The position numbers and the translations under genes were made by a program. From Clitoria ternatea (taxonomy: Eukaryota; Streptophyta; Magnoliopsida; Fabales; Fabaceae), in the NCBI GenBank assembly GCA_037962975.1, contig CM075676.1, positions 42,633,501-42,697,500 on the forward strand: a DNA stretch of 64,000 nt. Direction: 5' to 3'. Every line of letters starts with the position of its first letter. Within the stretch, counting starts at the first letter, position 1. Positions 1 through 13,100 of this stretch are shown in pieces. A model generated the notes under the pieces. That model was not told where the DNA came from. It worked only from the letters and a program-made list of their open reading frames with translations, and searched no databases.

Positions 1-119
1 ATCCTAAGGTAAGAATACTTCTCTTTTATATTTTTTGGGTTATTTTTATATCGTTTTTAGAAATCTGTTATTATACTGGAAATAATATTATTTTAAGTTA
101 CTATTCTGCATAGTAAACA

Positions 120-296
120 CTATTTCAATAGTAAATTACTATTTCAATAGTAAATTACTATTCAAATAGTAAATTACTATTTACTGTTACTATTTACCAT
201 TACTATTCACGATTTACTATTTACTGTTACTATTCACGTTTTACTACTTACTGTTACTATTCACGTTTTACTATTTACTGTTACTATTTACGATTT

Positions 297-339
<43 letters not shown>

Positions 340-345
340 AAATTT
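120..345. repeat. ACTATTCAC-type short tandem array inside LTR copy 1
   Basis: Short units such as TTACTATTTAC and ACTATTCACTATTCAC are iterated with small variations. The same array recurs in copy 2 at about 62500-62700 with a different number of units, so it belongs to the LTR and has expanded or contracted since the copies diverged. Confidence 0.75.
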
Positions 346-654
346 ACCATTTTTTTATTTTAAGTTGTAATCTTAATTTTCATCTTGTAATTATATTAAA
401 ATGAAATTGGTATGTTTTAGAACTCGGAGACGAGGCGCGCATGGATTTTCAATAACGAATCGGTATACAAGAGGTAAGGGGGAGTGAGATAAAAATATAA
501 TATGAAAGACATAAGAATAAAGGGAGGAGTCCCTTACTCCTTTTAAATTTAATAATATTATTATAAAGTAATAACTTCTCAACTTAAAATTTATAATAAA
601 TTTAATATACTGTGTAACTTATTCTGAAATATCTATACATAGATCTGAATTATT

Positions 655-805
655 ATAACTTATATGGACTGAACTAAACCTATGCAAGGACTTGGATTTT
701 TATATCCTATATGGATCGAACTAAACCTATGCAAGGACTTGGAATATTATGACCTGTCTAGACTGAACTATACCTATGCGAAGACTGGATATATGGACTT
801 ATATA
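655..805 (+). repeat. Imperfect direct repeats around ACCTATGCAAGGACTTGG
   Basis: Three diverged units carry the motif 'ctgaactaaacctatgc' followed by a purine-rich stretch and a TATATGGA or TCTAGACTG linker. The same block occurs in LTR copy 2 near 63000-63135 with fewer units. Confidence 0.6.
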
Positions 806-2773
806 GACCTGTGCGAGGAATGGACTATAAGGACTCAAAATCAAATCTACTAATTTAAATAACTATTAAAAATTTGAATTATATTTATAAGCGATATTTA
901 GTTGATTTGACTTGATTATAATTAATTATATTTGATTTCGATTAATGATATTGTGATTTATAATATTAGACTGTGATTAATAATATTCAATTATGATTGA
1001 TGATATTTGATTGTGATTGATGAGATTACTATACTTGATTGTGGTTGATGAATGATTGATGATCTTGTGATATGAAGTTTGAGCATATAGCAAGCATGAC
1101 GGAAAGTTAAAACTCAGTAAGAATTTTCTTACCTTACTCTTTAAATTTTTATTCCAAGAGAAAGTATTTTGTAATTATTTTAGTTTTTTATTTCTTCTTA
1201 TAAATAATTTTTATTAACTTTATTTTTAATCTCAATAATAAAATCTAGTATTAGAAAGAAGCTATTTTATGAAAATCAGAGGTTGAGATAATTAATTCTT
1301 GAATTAAAGAAAATTTTTATAGTTTTAAGTATTCTTAGTTAATGATTTTAAATTATTTTCTTTAGAAATTAGAAGTTTAAAGTAAATTATTTTGGTTTTC
1401 CCCAACGAAATAACTAAAAAATATTTTGTGGAGATTTCAAAAACTCAATCTAGTTAAGATTTAAATTGAGAAAGATTATGTAAATATATGAAGGTTTTTA
1501 AGAGAAAGCTTTGAGATATTTAAGGCTTGGAAACTCAATTTTGGTAAGATCTGAATTTGAAGACTGTACTAAATTATTTCAGTATAACAGAAGTTCAAAG
1601 AAGAACTTATGGAAATGTACAGTTTATTGTGATGATTTTGTGAACCTTTATGGTATTTAATAATTGAGTTTCTAAAAGCCTTAACTAACTAAATATGCGA
1701 GTAGTTCATGCATCATGAATCATTAAAGAGAATTGAGATGTGATATTGCCTGGGGACGGATTATAGAAACCGAGGATACATTAGAGGAGGCTTAATTGCG
1801 AGCCTTGGGATGAGAGAGTGTGAAAGGGTGCTTCAGGTGACCTGGGGTCGCTCCCTAGTGTCGGGTACTTTCACAATAAAAACTTTCTCAGTCTGACTAG
1901 TCTCTAAGTGTTTCCACGCCAGTTGAGCTGTTCATATGCCATGAAGGCATTTATGTTATTATTATCCAGAATTTATGAAACAGTGTAAACTCCTGGTTGG
2001 CCCAGTGCAAACTAAAACTTTAAGGGCCCACATGCATAAACTGAATGAGACAGTAGCATAAGCATTACATAACATTCATGTGATTGTGACATTCTATATG
2101 GATGGTTATGAATGAAAATATAAGTGTTATGTATGTGGAAACCCTATATTCATAATTGATTGTATATGAGATTATGACTGATATTACTATATTAGTTTGT
2201 GAAAACCCTTATGCTTATGTCTTATCTGTAATATATTATATTTTGTTTCTCACTCCTTCTTGTTTGAATTTTTGTGTCCAAAATATATGTTATATGATAT
2301 ATAGCTAGCAGTCCAAGATGGAAGGATATATAATTACAAGAGGATAAAGTGGTCTCATTCTCAATCGATTAGATGAAGAGATATGACAAGAGTAGGATTC
2401 AAAACTCGATGGTTCAAGGACTAGGAAATGATTGTTCACATTTGTAGTAGAGGTATAGTTTAGTTTTATTTTGCCTTATTACAATATCAAGTAGATAATT
2501 GTAACAAGGTAAAGGTTAAACTTTGATAAACTCTTTCATTCGGATATAATATTGTAATGATTTATCACTTATGATTTCTATAAATTATTTTGTCATTATG
2601 GACAAATATTGAAAGACAATTTTTTTTTACTTTCAATATTCAAAGGAAATCAGATGTATATACGTCCTTGTATACACGAGATAAAGAGTGATAAATATGT
2701 ATATCTTTCTAAAAGTTTTTTTTAAAAGTAAGAAGAATACATATATATCTCGTGTATATAAGGGGGTGTTACA

Positions 2774-3759
2774 ATACACATGAAAATCATTCTCCCGTTT
2801 GACGTTCATATTAATAAAAGATTGAAATACTAACATGGACTTGAATCATAAACATGCAGAGGTCGAATTCACAACATTATACTCAATAGATTAGTTTACC
2901 AATTCTAACATAAACAAATTAGTTACACATGGTGAAAGTAAAAACAACACTTACAGAGTTTGACATTACGAAGCCGATGGGAACTTCACGATACAACGAT
3001 CACAATACACCAAAACACACTCAAGTATCTAGAAAACTATTCTAGAACTACAACTCACAAAAGAAGTACTCTAAGTCGAGCACGAAGAGAAGTGAATGAG
3101 AATGGGATTTTGATTGATTGATGCCCTGGAATGGTGTTGGATGGCCCTATTTATAGGGCTGAGCAAGGGTGCTGACGCTACGCGTCACACCCCTGACTCA
3201 GCCTCCATTAAACACTTGATAATGGTCACTTCAAATTATTAAATTTGATCATGCCTGGCCACATGAACATGTTTCCACCGAGTTTTGGCCTTTCAAGCTG
3301 AGTGGGGTGGCCCTTGGTGTTGAGTGGAGTGCCCATTATTGGGTCTAAGTGGAGTGGTTGGCCAAAGTGGAGGTGGAGACCACGCAGCACTGACACTATG
3401 CGTGGATGTGACGCGTAGCGTTAGCATCAAAAATAGCTGTTGATGCTACACGTGGGATGAGGCTACGCGTCAGCTCCTCTAGTGTAATTTTCTCTTGATT
3501 TCTTAACTTTTTCACTGCAAAACTTAGAGAAAATTGATCAAGGGCAGATTATTTCCAACAACATCCATTTATTAAATTTAAAGCCTAATTTTCTAACAAA
3601 TTAACCAAATTTTTATTATTTTTGTGAAATTTTTATTAAAGGATTTATTGTAAATTTGAGGACTAACAACAAATACATATGGTTGACTAAGATCCACATA
3701 TGAGGTTTAAACTCACTGGCCATAAATTCCTCTACCAAGAGAAGTAGAGGTGTGACACA
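2774..3759 (-). mobile_element. LTR-like sequence, minus orientation
   Basis: Read on the minus strand, the stretch begins TGTCACACCTCTAC near 3758, a typical plant Ty3-gypsy LTR start. It has a clear TATA box (CTATAAATAGG, about 3147-3157) with transcript-like sequence after it. I could not fix the distal boundary or find a target duplication; the sequence abuts the end of LTR copy 1. It contains several copies of a CTACGCGTCA / TGACGCGTAGCG motif (near 3176, 3412 and 3462). Call rests on terminal sequence and promoter only. Confidence 0.4.
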
Positions 3760-4052
3760 GATGACTAGTGTCACACTCAGGCGCCATCTGGGAGAACGGT
3801 GTCATGTTGACATTGATGTGTACCTTTAGGGGACCATGCTGCCAAGTTTATTAGTTACTTGGGTGTTCTGGCAAGGTTAAAGGTTTTTATTGTTATCCTA
3901 GATTGGTATAGTGTTGAGGAAGTGCTAAAGAACCAAATACGGGCTGATATTACAATAACAAATCTTAACTTTAAGTTATTTACTTTGTTTATTTCAGTTT
4001 TTGATCATAATAACATCTTGTTTTGGCAATTATAGGCTACCTAGGACATTCC

Positions 4053-5560
4053 TATTGTTGATATACTAAGGAGGAATGTTCGCGACATTATCATCGAGAG
4101 GTGGAGGACACACAAGACCTCATTCACTAATAAATATGTCTTCGAGAAGCTGCAAGGAGAGTTCCCAGGTCATAAATACAACTCCATTGACTAGGAGACT
4201 TGGGATGCGTTTGTTGCATCCAGATACACTGATGAGTTTATGGCAAGTTTGTGTTAATTAATTATATATGGTTTTGAAAATTATATTTCCAATGTAAATC
4301 TAAGGTGTTATTTTTGTTAAAGGCCAAACACACAAAAGCATAAGCTATTCGTGTGAAGAATTAGTGCCTACATAAGTGGTCATGTGGGGGTTACCGATTG
4401 TTGGAGCAGCAGATGACTGAAGAGAAGGCTTCCCAATGTTAGGTTAGCCAACCTGACACCACTATTGTGGATACCCTCTCTCAGCCCACGCGCCATGACA
4501 AGCAGAAGCATGCCAGGGTGAAGAAGATAGGGGACTACACTTCAACGTAAGCTAAGGAAGGTTAGGCCTTCGGATCTGTTAAGGTTCTCCTTCCCTTTCG
4601 ACACCATCAGTGGAAGACATGGTGGAGTCCAGGGTAACTGTTGTGGAAGCAAAGTATGTAGAGAAATTTCATCGGTTGTAGCAGGAGTTGGCAACCCTCC
4701 GGGAGATGATGGACTCCATCAGCCATCAAGGGAGCCTACAAGACCCGCAGTCGACCCACAGATTGGGTAGGTCATCATAAAGGGGCCTTGTGTTAAACCT
4801 GACAATGGCGATGATGACGTAGAGGCTGAGGCCACCCATCACTGTGACTTGGTTGTTGATGGGTTAGATGAGCCAATGGCCACAAGTATGGTTCATAACC
4901 TAGGCCTTTTGATTCACCACCAGCCATTGATTGATGGTATTTCAAGCGTTACCATTATGGATATAATACTAGAGGAAGCCGCCGTCCCAATGCCAACTAC
5001 GGAGGTGCAGGTTGTCGGCCAAGCACTAGGACACTTCCTTATGTAGCTCAGTAGACTGTTGAGAGTTACTGCTCGTCCGGTATGTTCCATAACAAGCTTT
5101 AAGTAAATTATAAATTCATGCATGACTTGTATCATACCATATTAGTTTTAATGTATTAACTATTTTGTAGCATGTTGACCTACCATTTGGGAAGGGCAAG
5201 GTTATCATACATCCCATTCAAAGGTTATGGACTTCGGGGCTGAGTTGGACGAAGACTCTGTCTCTGTCCCATGGCAGGAAGATGTCTTTAGCTGGACAAG
5301 TCCACTCCCGCTTTACATTACCCAAAATGACTTGTCTGAGATTATGAATGGGTGGACCATGCTGAACACCTCTATTATCTAGCTTTGGATGATATAAGTA
5401 CTTCTATATTGAATTATTTCAGTTTATGTTGCTAATCATATGTATTTTTTTTCTAGGTTTCTACATAAATTTTGTATAGATAATGGTGTTCACGGGACAT
5501 TATGGTTCTTAGAGTTCTCATCCATATAGAAGACCAAGAACATCAGAAGGGACACTTAGG
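4053..5560 (+). pseudogene. CACTA TNPA-like / Ulp1 peptidase fusion, relic
   Basis: Fragments in shifting frames match the family organisation of the intact gene at 51578-54639. In order: an 'ETWDAFVASRYTDEFM' segment typical of Transposase_24 near 4190-4245; a 'PTRHDKQKHARVKKIGDYTST' type segment near 4480-4550 that in relatives precedes a coiled coil; a 'QALGHFLM' segment near 5020; and the start of a C48-type peptidase region ('NDLSEIMNGWTMLNTSII', 'LHKFCIDNGVHGT') near 5325-5500. Stops and frameshifts separate them and the catalytic Cys region is not found. I infer a gene dead for a long time; relationship to the C-type family is by motif only. Confidence 0.6.
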
Positions 5561-6045
5561 CTTACATCCAAAATTATTTTTTCTACATTTTATAAATTTG
5601 TATTCATATAGTAATATAACTTCTTGGTCTTTAGTTTTGAATAACTAATTACTATCTTTCTTGTTTACAGCACTTTCAAGATCAAACATTTTTCCCTTCA
5701 ACAAATGTAGATTATGTGAGGGAGTAATAGGCTAAATACTTTCTTGAAGTGAGGGGAGGACTATGATAGACATTTTTTATTTTATTTCATTCATTGTACC
5801 TAGTGTAGGATTGTACATAATTTTTATTGTAGATATATACTACATTATATTGTTTATAAATATATAATTTTATTTCATTAGTTGTAGTTTGGTTCTATTA
5901 ATTATGTAGTTTGCTTCTATTAATTGGTGAATACTAACTAAACCCCAAAATGAACTATTTGGGATAATATACTATGTGGACTATGCTATTTAAAATTATA
6001 GGTCTGGGTACATGACTAAAATATAGCGTGTATGCTAAACAAAAA

Positions 6046-6350
6046 CTAACATTTAAACTCAGTTATGACATTAATCGAGTTTAAAGGCCACATTTAAACT
6101 CGGTTATGGCGTAACCGAGTTTAAAAATTGTGATATTTAAATTCGGTTAGGTTTTAACTGAGTTTAAATGTAAGCCTAAAAGAGGGTAAATGATTGTACA
6201 TTTAAACTCGGTTACTAAACAACCGTTTAAACCCAGTTTGTAGGAACTGAGTTCAAAGTGAGTTTTCAACCTTTATTGCTAACCAAGTTTAAACATCCAT
6301 ATCTACTAACTCGGGTGATATAAACTCGATTTCAAAACTGAGTTCGTATT
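6046..6350. repeat. Subterminal repeats AACTCGGTTA of the decayed CACTA element
   Basis: TTTAAACTCGGTTA and its reverse complement TAACCGAGTTTAAA occur about ten times in both orientations with 15-30 bp spacing, next to the element terminus. Subterminal arrays of short repeats are the TNPA binding region in En/Spm elements; function here is inferred by position. Confidence 0.65.
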
Positions 6351-6670
6351 CCTTTTTCTCACTAGTAAATGTAAAACAAATTGTGTTAATAGCTGAAAGA
6401 TTGATATACTAATTTGAAAAAATGTCATCAATTAGGTTAAAACGTTATATGTCTAAACACTTCTATTTTACTTGAAAATAATCTGAATATCTTATTAAAC
6501 ATCTTAATTATATGTTTGCACTAATGTAACATTTATTAGTGTCAAAAAATTGGTTTCAAAATCAATGAACCGACAAAATAACCAACCAAGTAACTTAGAA
6601 AACCGGGGAAACATACCAATACTAATATAGGTCTTTCGCCATCACTTTCCAAAAAGATGTATATATTACA

Positions 6671-6671
<1 letters not shown>

Positions 6672-6709
<38 letters not shown>
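6672..6709. repeat. (TA)n microsatellite
   Basis: About 18 uninterrupted TA units. Confidence 0.95.
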
Positions 6710-6710
<1 letters not shown>

Positions 6711-7034
6711 GAGAAAGGTTGTTTTAGATAAGAGTGAGAGGGATAAATTTGTGCCGCATAACTATATATGAATGATCATGATTAAAAGTTTTTCAAAGTT
6801 ACATGAACATTTAAAAAGTTACATGACTTTTTAAAAAAACTCAAATTGATATATTTTAATCCCGATCATCCATAATAAAATCTAACAATTCAAATTTATT
6901 TCTATCACTCTCATCTAAAAAAATGTTTCTCAATACATCTTATATATTGTATATTGTGTTTAACGTTTTCGGTAATCAGAAATATAATTCAAGAAGTTAT
7001 AATCTTTCAATGTTAAATCAAATGACTTATTACC

Positions 7035-7035
<1 letters not shown>

Positions 7036-7129
<94 letters not shown>
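7036..7129. repeat. (ATT)n microsatellite
   Basis: About 31 uninterrupted ATT units; long and perfect, so probably length-variable. Confidence 0.95.
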
Positions 7130-7130
<1 letters not shown>

Positions 7131-7937
7131 TGTCTACTTTGTTAGTTCTTTCAATTTAAAAATATCACGTCGACTAGAAAGTAAGGACTAATGGTTGGAA
7201 GTTGTGTTCAAAATCAGATTCATTTCTTTTACATTAATTTGAAACTAAATATAACGATGAGTATTAGTCAAGCCGCTCATTTGGAATTATGGGTAAACTT
7301 ATATTAGGTTATTATATAAATTATTTAATTTATTAACAGTCAATAAATAAATTTAATTAAAATACATTATCATCATGCTAAAGATTTTTTTTATATTATC
7401 ATAGAATTATTAACTATTGCAAAAGCAAAATTATTGATTTATAGCTATATTTGTTAGCTAGTTTGACCTTTGAGCCTCTTATTACCAAAAAAAAAAAGGT
7501 AACACACTTATTAATAATTTGTGTAAATTCATATTTATAATCTTCCTCATAAAATAACAACTTTAATTCAAAAAATTACCAGCAATGTCATAATTTTTTA
7601 TATAATTAAAAATTTAAATGAGTTAGAGCTCACCAAAGTTATAAAATATCTTAAGATTTGATAAGAACTTACATATTATTCAATAATAAAATCTTCTCAT
7701 AAATGACTTGTGAATCTATAACCAACTATCTTTGTTGGCAACGTCTTAAATATGTTTACTTTCACTTGCTTAAAATATGTACTGAATATTTTTATAATAT
7801 AATACATATTTTTCTAGTAAAAAAGAACTTTTTCTATTTCTTAATCTATGCACGTGTTAAATATTTTAGTAAAATGGATAATATCAACAACAAAAAATAG
7901 AGATGATTAACATAAGTTAAAGTAGAAAAACCGGTTG

Positions 7938-7939
<2 letters not shown>

Positions 7940-7994
<55 letters not shown>
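7940..7994. repeat. (TA)n microsatellite
   Basis: About 27 uninterrupted TA units. Confidence 0.95.
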
Positions 7995-7998
<4 letters not shown>

Positions 7999-9989
7999 TG
8001 CAACATAGCATATTTCATAGAGATGAAAATAGGTTAAGTTGTTTGTCAGAATTTATGGCCTAATCTATTTAAGGCTTAGTTTAATCCAACATATTTAATA
8101 TAAATATTAGATTAAGTTTTTAAAAATCCTATTTTAAAAGAATTATGATACACACAAATTGACCAGGTTCAAGTTGTTAAAATCTTTTTAACTTATCGGA
8201 CTAACATTTTTAAGCTCTTATATATAATTTATAAAGAAATATATTTTGTAATGTATTATAATTTATAAATACATATAATATTTTTTTATGAAATATAATT
8301 TATAAAATTAAAATTTGTTAAAATCATCTTTAATATACAAAATTGATAATTAAATGTGTATTGTAGGTAGGTTGTTAGTTTTTTAGAGACATATTGATTG
8401 ATTTAAAATAGACTCATTGATCTATTTAATATATGTTGTTTGCCCTTTTATTGGCAATAATTTAAATCAGGTTTTTTATACAGACTATTAGACTAAACTA
8501 GACTTTTAAATAAGTTACATCAAACCTAAAATTTTAACTTATTCAAACTACATGTGAGTCTCAATTCTCAAAATTAAGTACCAAGTCCTATAAAGTCTAG
8601 TTTAGTCTAACTTATTCTTGTCTCTAATAGTGATTAATCCCTTTATTGATTTATAGACAGTTCGATAAATAAGACGAGAAAAATTATATAAATATATGGA
8701 TGATTTCATGACTAAAAGTTGTTTTAATTAAGAAGTTAATTTTCTTAAAGACTTTCTTCTTCTAAAGTAAAGACGTATATAAAATAACAAAACAAGAGTG
8801 TCTTGAATTTTCTTCATATTTTTACAAATGAAAACGGTAGATCATAATTTGAATCTAGAACCTAGAGAGTTAGCTACCCAATTCTCAAGACAAGGTTGAT
8901 CCTAGTGAGTTGAAAGAGATTATTTTATTTTAACCTATAATCTTGAATTTAAATTTTGAATAAATTATATTAAAATTTGATAAGAATAATTTCAGGGAAA
9001 AAAATCATGATCTATACCAAGAAAAGAAAAAAAGAATCATGATACACACAACGCAAATCACCAGAGTTAATTTAAGGAACCCGTTTTTCTCTACACATGT
9101 TCAATTCTCCTATTTACTTGATTTTATAAAGTTATTCTGTACTGGCAAGTTTTGAGATTCAACTTATTTAAATTTTTATTAAAAAATTATTCCGTATATA
9201 AGCAATGTGAGAGTCGATTTGCCTGTACCTTTTTAAAATAAAATACCTTTATAAAGTCTCATCACTCTAAGAGGGTTTGGATTTGATCAATGGTGATTTT
9301 TTCCTGGCAATATTGTGGAAACAATGGGGGAAAAGGTGATTGCTTTTGCTTGCGTGGATTACTTGAAAGCGGAAAGTAAATTGTTTGTTGAATATCAATA
9401 AATCATAATATGAATATTGCAGCGCAGGACAAAACACGTGCTCCAATTTCCCGCGTGTTACTTTACCAACTTTTGTTTGCCAGTAACAATAGTTGATTTA
9501 GCCAAAGCACGTTTCGTTAATGTTTCATTAGTACATGTGGCGGAAATCATCAAGAGTTCAACATGATGAGTGCGGTAGTTTTTTTCCCTTTTACGTTAAG
9601 ATGCGTCTAGAAACGAAACACGTGTGCTATATATACAAGTTTGTAAGTGTAAATAATTTCACTTTGTTTCTTCCCAAATAATATGATTTTTGTTTCTGAG
9701 CTTACGATATGCAAATTACTCGAGGAAAAAAATTTTGCCCAAAAAATAAAAAATAATATGGCTTTTGATTTCTTTATTGAAATAAAATATATTTTTGGTT
9801 TTAATCATATATATTTCTCACAAAATTGGAAATAATTAACTCTCTTTAAGATTAACTAATGCAAATTTGGGGTTTTACATGTTCTTTTAATGTAGATTTG
9901 AAAGAGGTAGAATGCATTTACATGCTACTTCAATTTTTTTCAGGAAGACGATGTAATACTAAAATGTTATAAAGGATATTGATTTTCTC

Positions 9990-10110
9990 ATTAAAACTGA
10001 TGTAAAAAAACCCTACCACCGTATCGATTTTTTTTACATGATCGTATATTTTTTATCATTTTTTTAAGAACTGATGTAATTTATTAAACTAATTACATCA
10101 GTTTCTGTAA
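9990..10110. repeat. ACTGATGTAA inverted repeats
   Basis: AAACTGATGTAA near 9997 and ACTGATGTAAT near 10071 are followed by the reverse complement ATTACATCAGTTT near 10095. The density resembles a CACTA subterminal fragment, but no terminus or target duplication was found. Confidence 0.35.
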
Positions 10111-10197
10111 CCAATATAGAATTTTGTCATTTTTTCTATTTTTTTCTTGTTATACTATATTCTAGGGGAAGTAAAAATAAAAACTTGCATCCACGAA

Positions 10198-13100
10198 CAG
10201 GCCCGGTCCTAGAATTTTATGGGCCCTGGGCGACACGATAGATAAAGGCCCCTTAATATATATATTTTTTAAAAAATTATTAAATAATCAAATTAATATT
10301 AACAAAGTCATTATAAATTCTAAACATAAAAATCAAATATATCATCCTAGTCTAAAGAATAATAAGAAGTCAAAACTGTGCTCCTATAGTCTCATGCTTT
10401 CTCTTAAAAATCATTCTTCCACCTACAATGAAGCAAAAAAAAACACAAATTATCATAAAAAATGGTTTCGTCTAGCATTTTTAGATGCAAAATCATTAAT
10501 GAGAACATCAACATCAATACTCTCTAACATATCTTTTTCAATAGATAAAATTGCTAAACCATTCAACCTCTCTTGTGACATTGATGATCTTAAGTAAGTT
10601 TTTACTAATTTTAATTTTGAAAAACTTCTTTCAGCAGATGCTACAGTTATAGGCATAGTTAATAAAATTCTATAGGCAATTGAAACATTTGGATAACAAT
10701 CGGCTGCTTGAATGAACTTGAGAATTTCAATAGCTGACATTACATCATCAGGCAAAATCACTTTCAACACTTTTAATTCAGAAAAAAAATCATCCAAATC
10801 AACATCTGATAAATTACCCTGAGAAAACGTTGAGTGAACTTTAACACAACATTCTTTCAGTTCATTATCATTTAATGATTTTAACTTTTTTGAATTAAAC
10901 AAAAATCCAAAAATATTTTCAAATATCTTTAATTGCTCAAATCTAGTCTTTAAAGAAGTGATAGCCATGTCCACAATAACTAAAAAATAATTAATTCTAA
11001 ATGATTCATCAGGCGATTGAACTTCTTCATCATGACTATTTTCATCAAATTGTTTTTTCCTAATAGCACGACGTTTTGCTAAAAGAATGGGTTCAATATC
11101 CATATCAAGTGCAACTTCTTTAGCAATATTCATACTAGACATGAACCCTTCAACTCTATACTTTTCAAAAAATAATAATATATCTTCTAATTGTTTTATG
11201 GTATCATCAATGCATATTGACTTAGATTGTAATTTCTTGCTCACCATATTAATAGAAAATAAAATATCATACCAAATAATCATGCCCCATAAAAATTCAA
11301 AGTTCTCAAGTGCATTAGCCAAACTCTCAGCTTCACTTTTTGATTTAGCATCATCACAAAATTTATGTAATTCCAACAAAGCAAATCTTATTTGGGGAGC
11401 TTGAAATCTAATGGCTTTAATACTTTTAATTCGACTCTCCCATCGAGTATTACACAAAGATTTCACGGTTAACCTAGGAACACAATCAAGAAAAAATTTC
11501 CATGTTTTTGGTGAACTTGAAAATAATGAATATATGCGTTGAACAATTCCAAAAAAAGAAACAGCTTTAACACAAGAATGTGCCATATCACTAAGAGTAA
11601 GATTAAGACTATGACAAGCACAAGGCATATATAAGGCTCTTGAATTTATTTCAAGAAATCGTCTTTGAACTCCTTGGTGTTTTCCTTTCATGTTAGAACC
11701 ATTATCATAACCTTGACCCCTCACATCATCAATATTAAGATCAAGAGATTTTAATGCATCTTGTAATTCATTAAAAAGTCCTAATCCAGATGTATCATCT
11801 ACTTTTAAAAACTCTAAAAAATATTCCTTAATTTTTATTTTATTACTTGACATATTCACACATCGTACTATTAGAGTCATTTGTTCTTGATGACTCATAT
11901 CAGGGGTACAATCCAGAATTACAGAAAAATATTTTGCTTCTTTAATGATCTTTACAATTGAACTTCTAACACTATGAGCTAAAAGTGAAATTAATTCATT
12001 TTGAATTTTATGCCCAAGATAGTGATAATGAATTTCACGACTTTGAATGCGTCTAACATGATCTTGCATTATTAAATCAAATTCTGCAATCATTTCAATC
12101 AATCCCAAAAAATTTCCATTACTATCTTGATATAATTTTTCATTGGATCCTCGAAAAGCCAAATTATTTTTAGCAAGACATTTAACAACAGAAAATATTC
12201 TTAGTAAAACTTGTCGCCAACGTTCTTTCTCTTTATAATCTCTTGTTGTAAATTTTTATCGATTGTTTGATTTTTGTCTAATCTTGCTCTCAATTCATTC
12301 CAAGTATTCATGTTATTCATATGTTCAAAACTATTTTCATGTTGCTTAAGTCTCTCACTAATGCGCTTCCAATCACTGAAACCCTTATTTGCCAATGAAA
12401 TTTTTTTATTATCGGATTTGAACAACTTACAACAAAAACAATATACCCTATCAACATGCTTGGAATAAACCAACCATTTTCTATCACTAGTCTCACCATT
12501 ACTTAGCTTTCTAGAATAATAGGCATATGAAAAATGTCTAGAAGTATTATCCAAAGGAAAAATAAGATTGTTTTCTCTAATAGGTCCCTTTTCAATTAAA
12601 ATATCCCTTCCTTTGTTATCAAGATTACCCCAATTTCTAGGATCATAAATATCTAAAGGAGGAATTAGTTTTTCTTGTTCAATATCAATATTTTCCATAT
12701 TAGATTCACTTGACACATTATTAGCTTCACTAAAATCATTAACTTCATTCTCATTTAAATGAATTTGATCATGCACAATTTCAATTGATTGTTCTAAATT
12801 TTCATGAGAATCTGTCTCTTTAAAAATAAATTTATCAAGAGCTCCTCTTTGTGATTTAATTAATTCTTCCTCTCGTTTTTGTTTTTTTCTTTTTTCACTT
12901 CCAGATAAATGTTTTTTAGGAGGCATATTGTGAAATATAATTAAAATAATAAATTAACACAATAAAAAAAATAAAGAACAATAACACCTGGAAAGAGAAG
13001 CTAGTGTTGGATACACGTTCACAACTTCACACGTATAAGCTAATTTCAATAGCAAAATTTAATCACTGTAAACATAAAATTAACAAATTAATATGAAATT

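Larger units (their letters stand above)
1..2773 (+). mobile_element. Long gypsy-type LTR, downstream part (copy 1)
   Basis: Bases 1-987 align with 62394-63280 (copy 2), differing at very roughly one base in ten. Copy 2 shows the family starting TGTAACACTCC; this copy runs to GGGGGTGTTACA at 2762-2773, the reverse complement of such a start, so I place the LTR end at 2773. Adding the part of copy 2 upstream of the overlap (about 745 bp) gives an LTR near 3.5 kb, a length typical of Tekay/Del-type chromoviruses. No tRNA-type primer binding site follows 2773, so this is a 3' LTR or a solo LTR, not a 5' LTR. Lineage is inference; no protein domain of the element is in the window. Confidence 0.6.
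3760..6367 (+). mobile_element. Decayed CACTA (En/Spm) element, 3' half
   Basis: The stretch holds remnants of a Transposase_24/Ulp1-type accessory gene, then a field of AACTCGGTTA repeats. It stops at CCTTTTTCTCACTAGTA near 6352-6367, which reverse-complements to a CACTA-type terminus (TACTAGTGAGAAAAAGG, first base changed). No matching left terminus or TNP2 gene was found, so the 5' part is lost or replaced by the LTR-like sequence to the left. Confidence 0.6.
6368..10189. other. AT-rich stretch without recognisable genes
   Basis: I see no coding signal, RNA gene or intact element. It holds three microsatellites (listed separately) and a small inverted-repeat block near 9990-10110. An open frame reading mostly tyrosine here is only the ATT microsatellite. 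Confidence 0.6.

Noticed and set aside
6923..7159. Open frame of 78 codons, mostly tyrosine
   Set aside because: It is the (ATT)n microsatellite read in one frame.
11087..11404. Plus-strand frame of 105 codons
   Set aside because: Antisense to the catalytic part of the hAT transposase.
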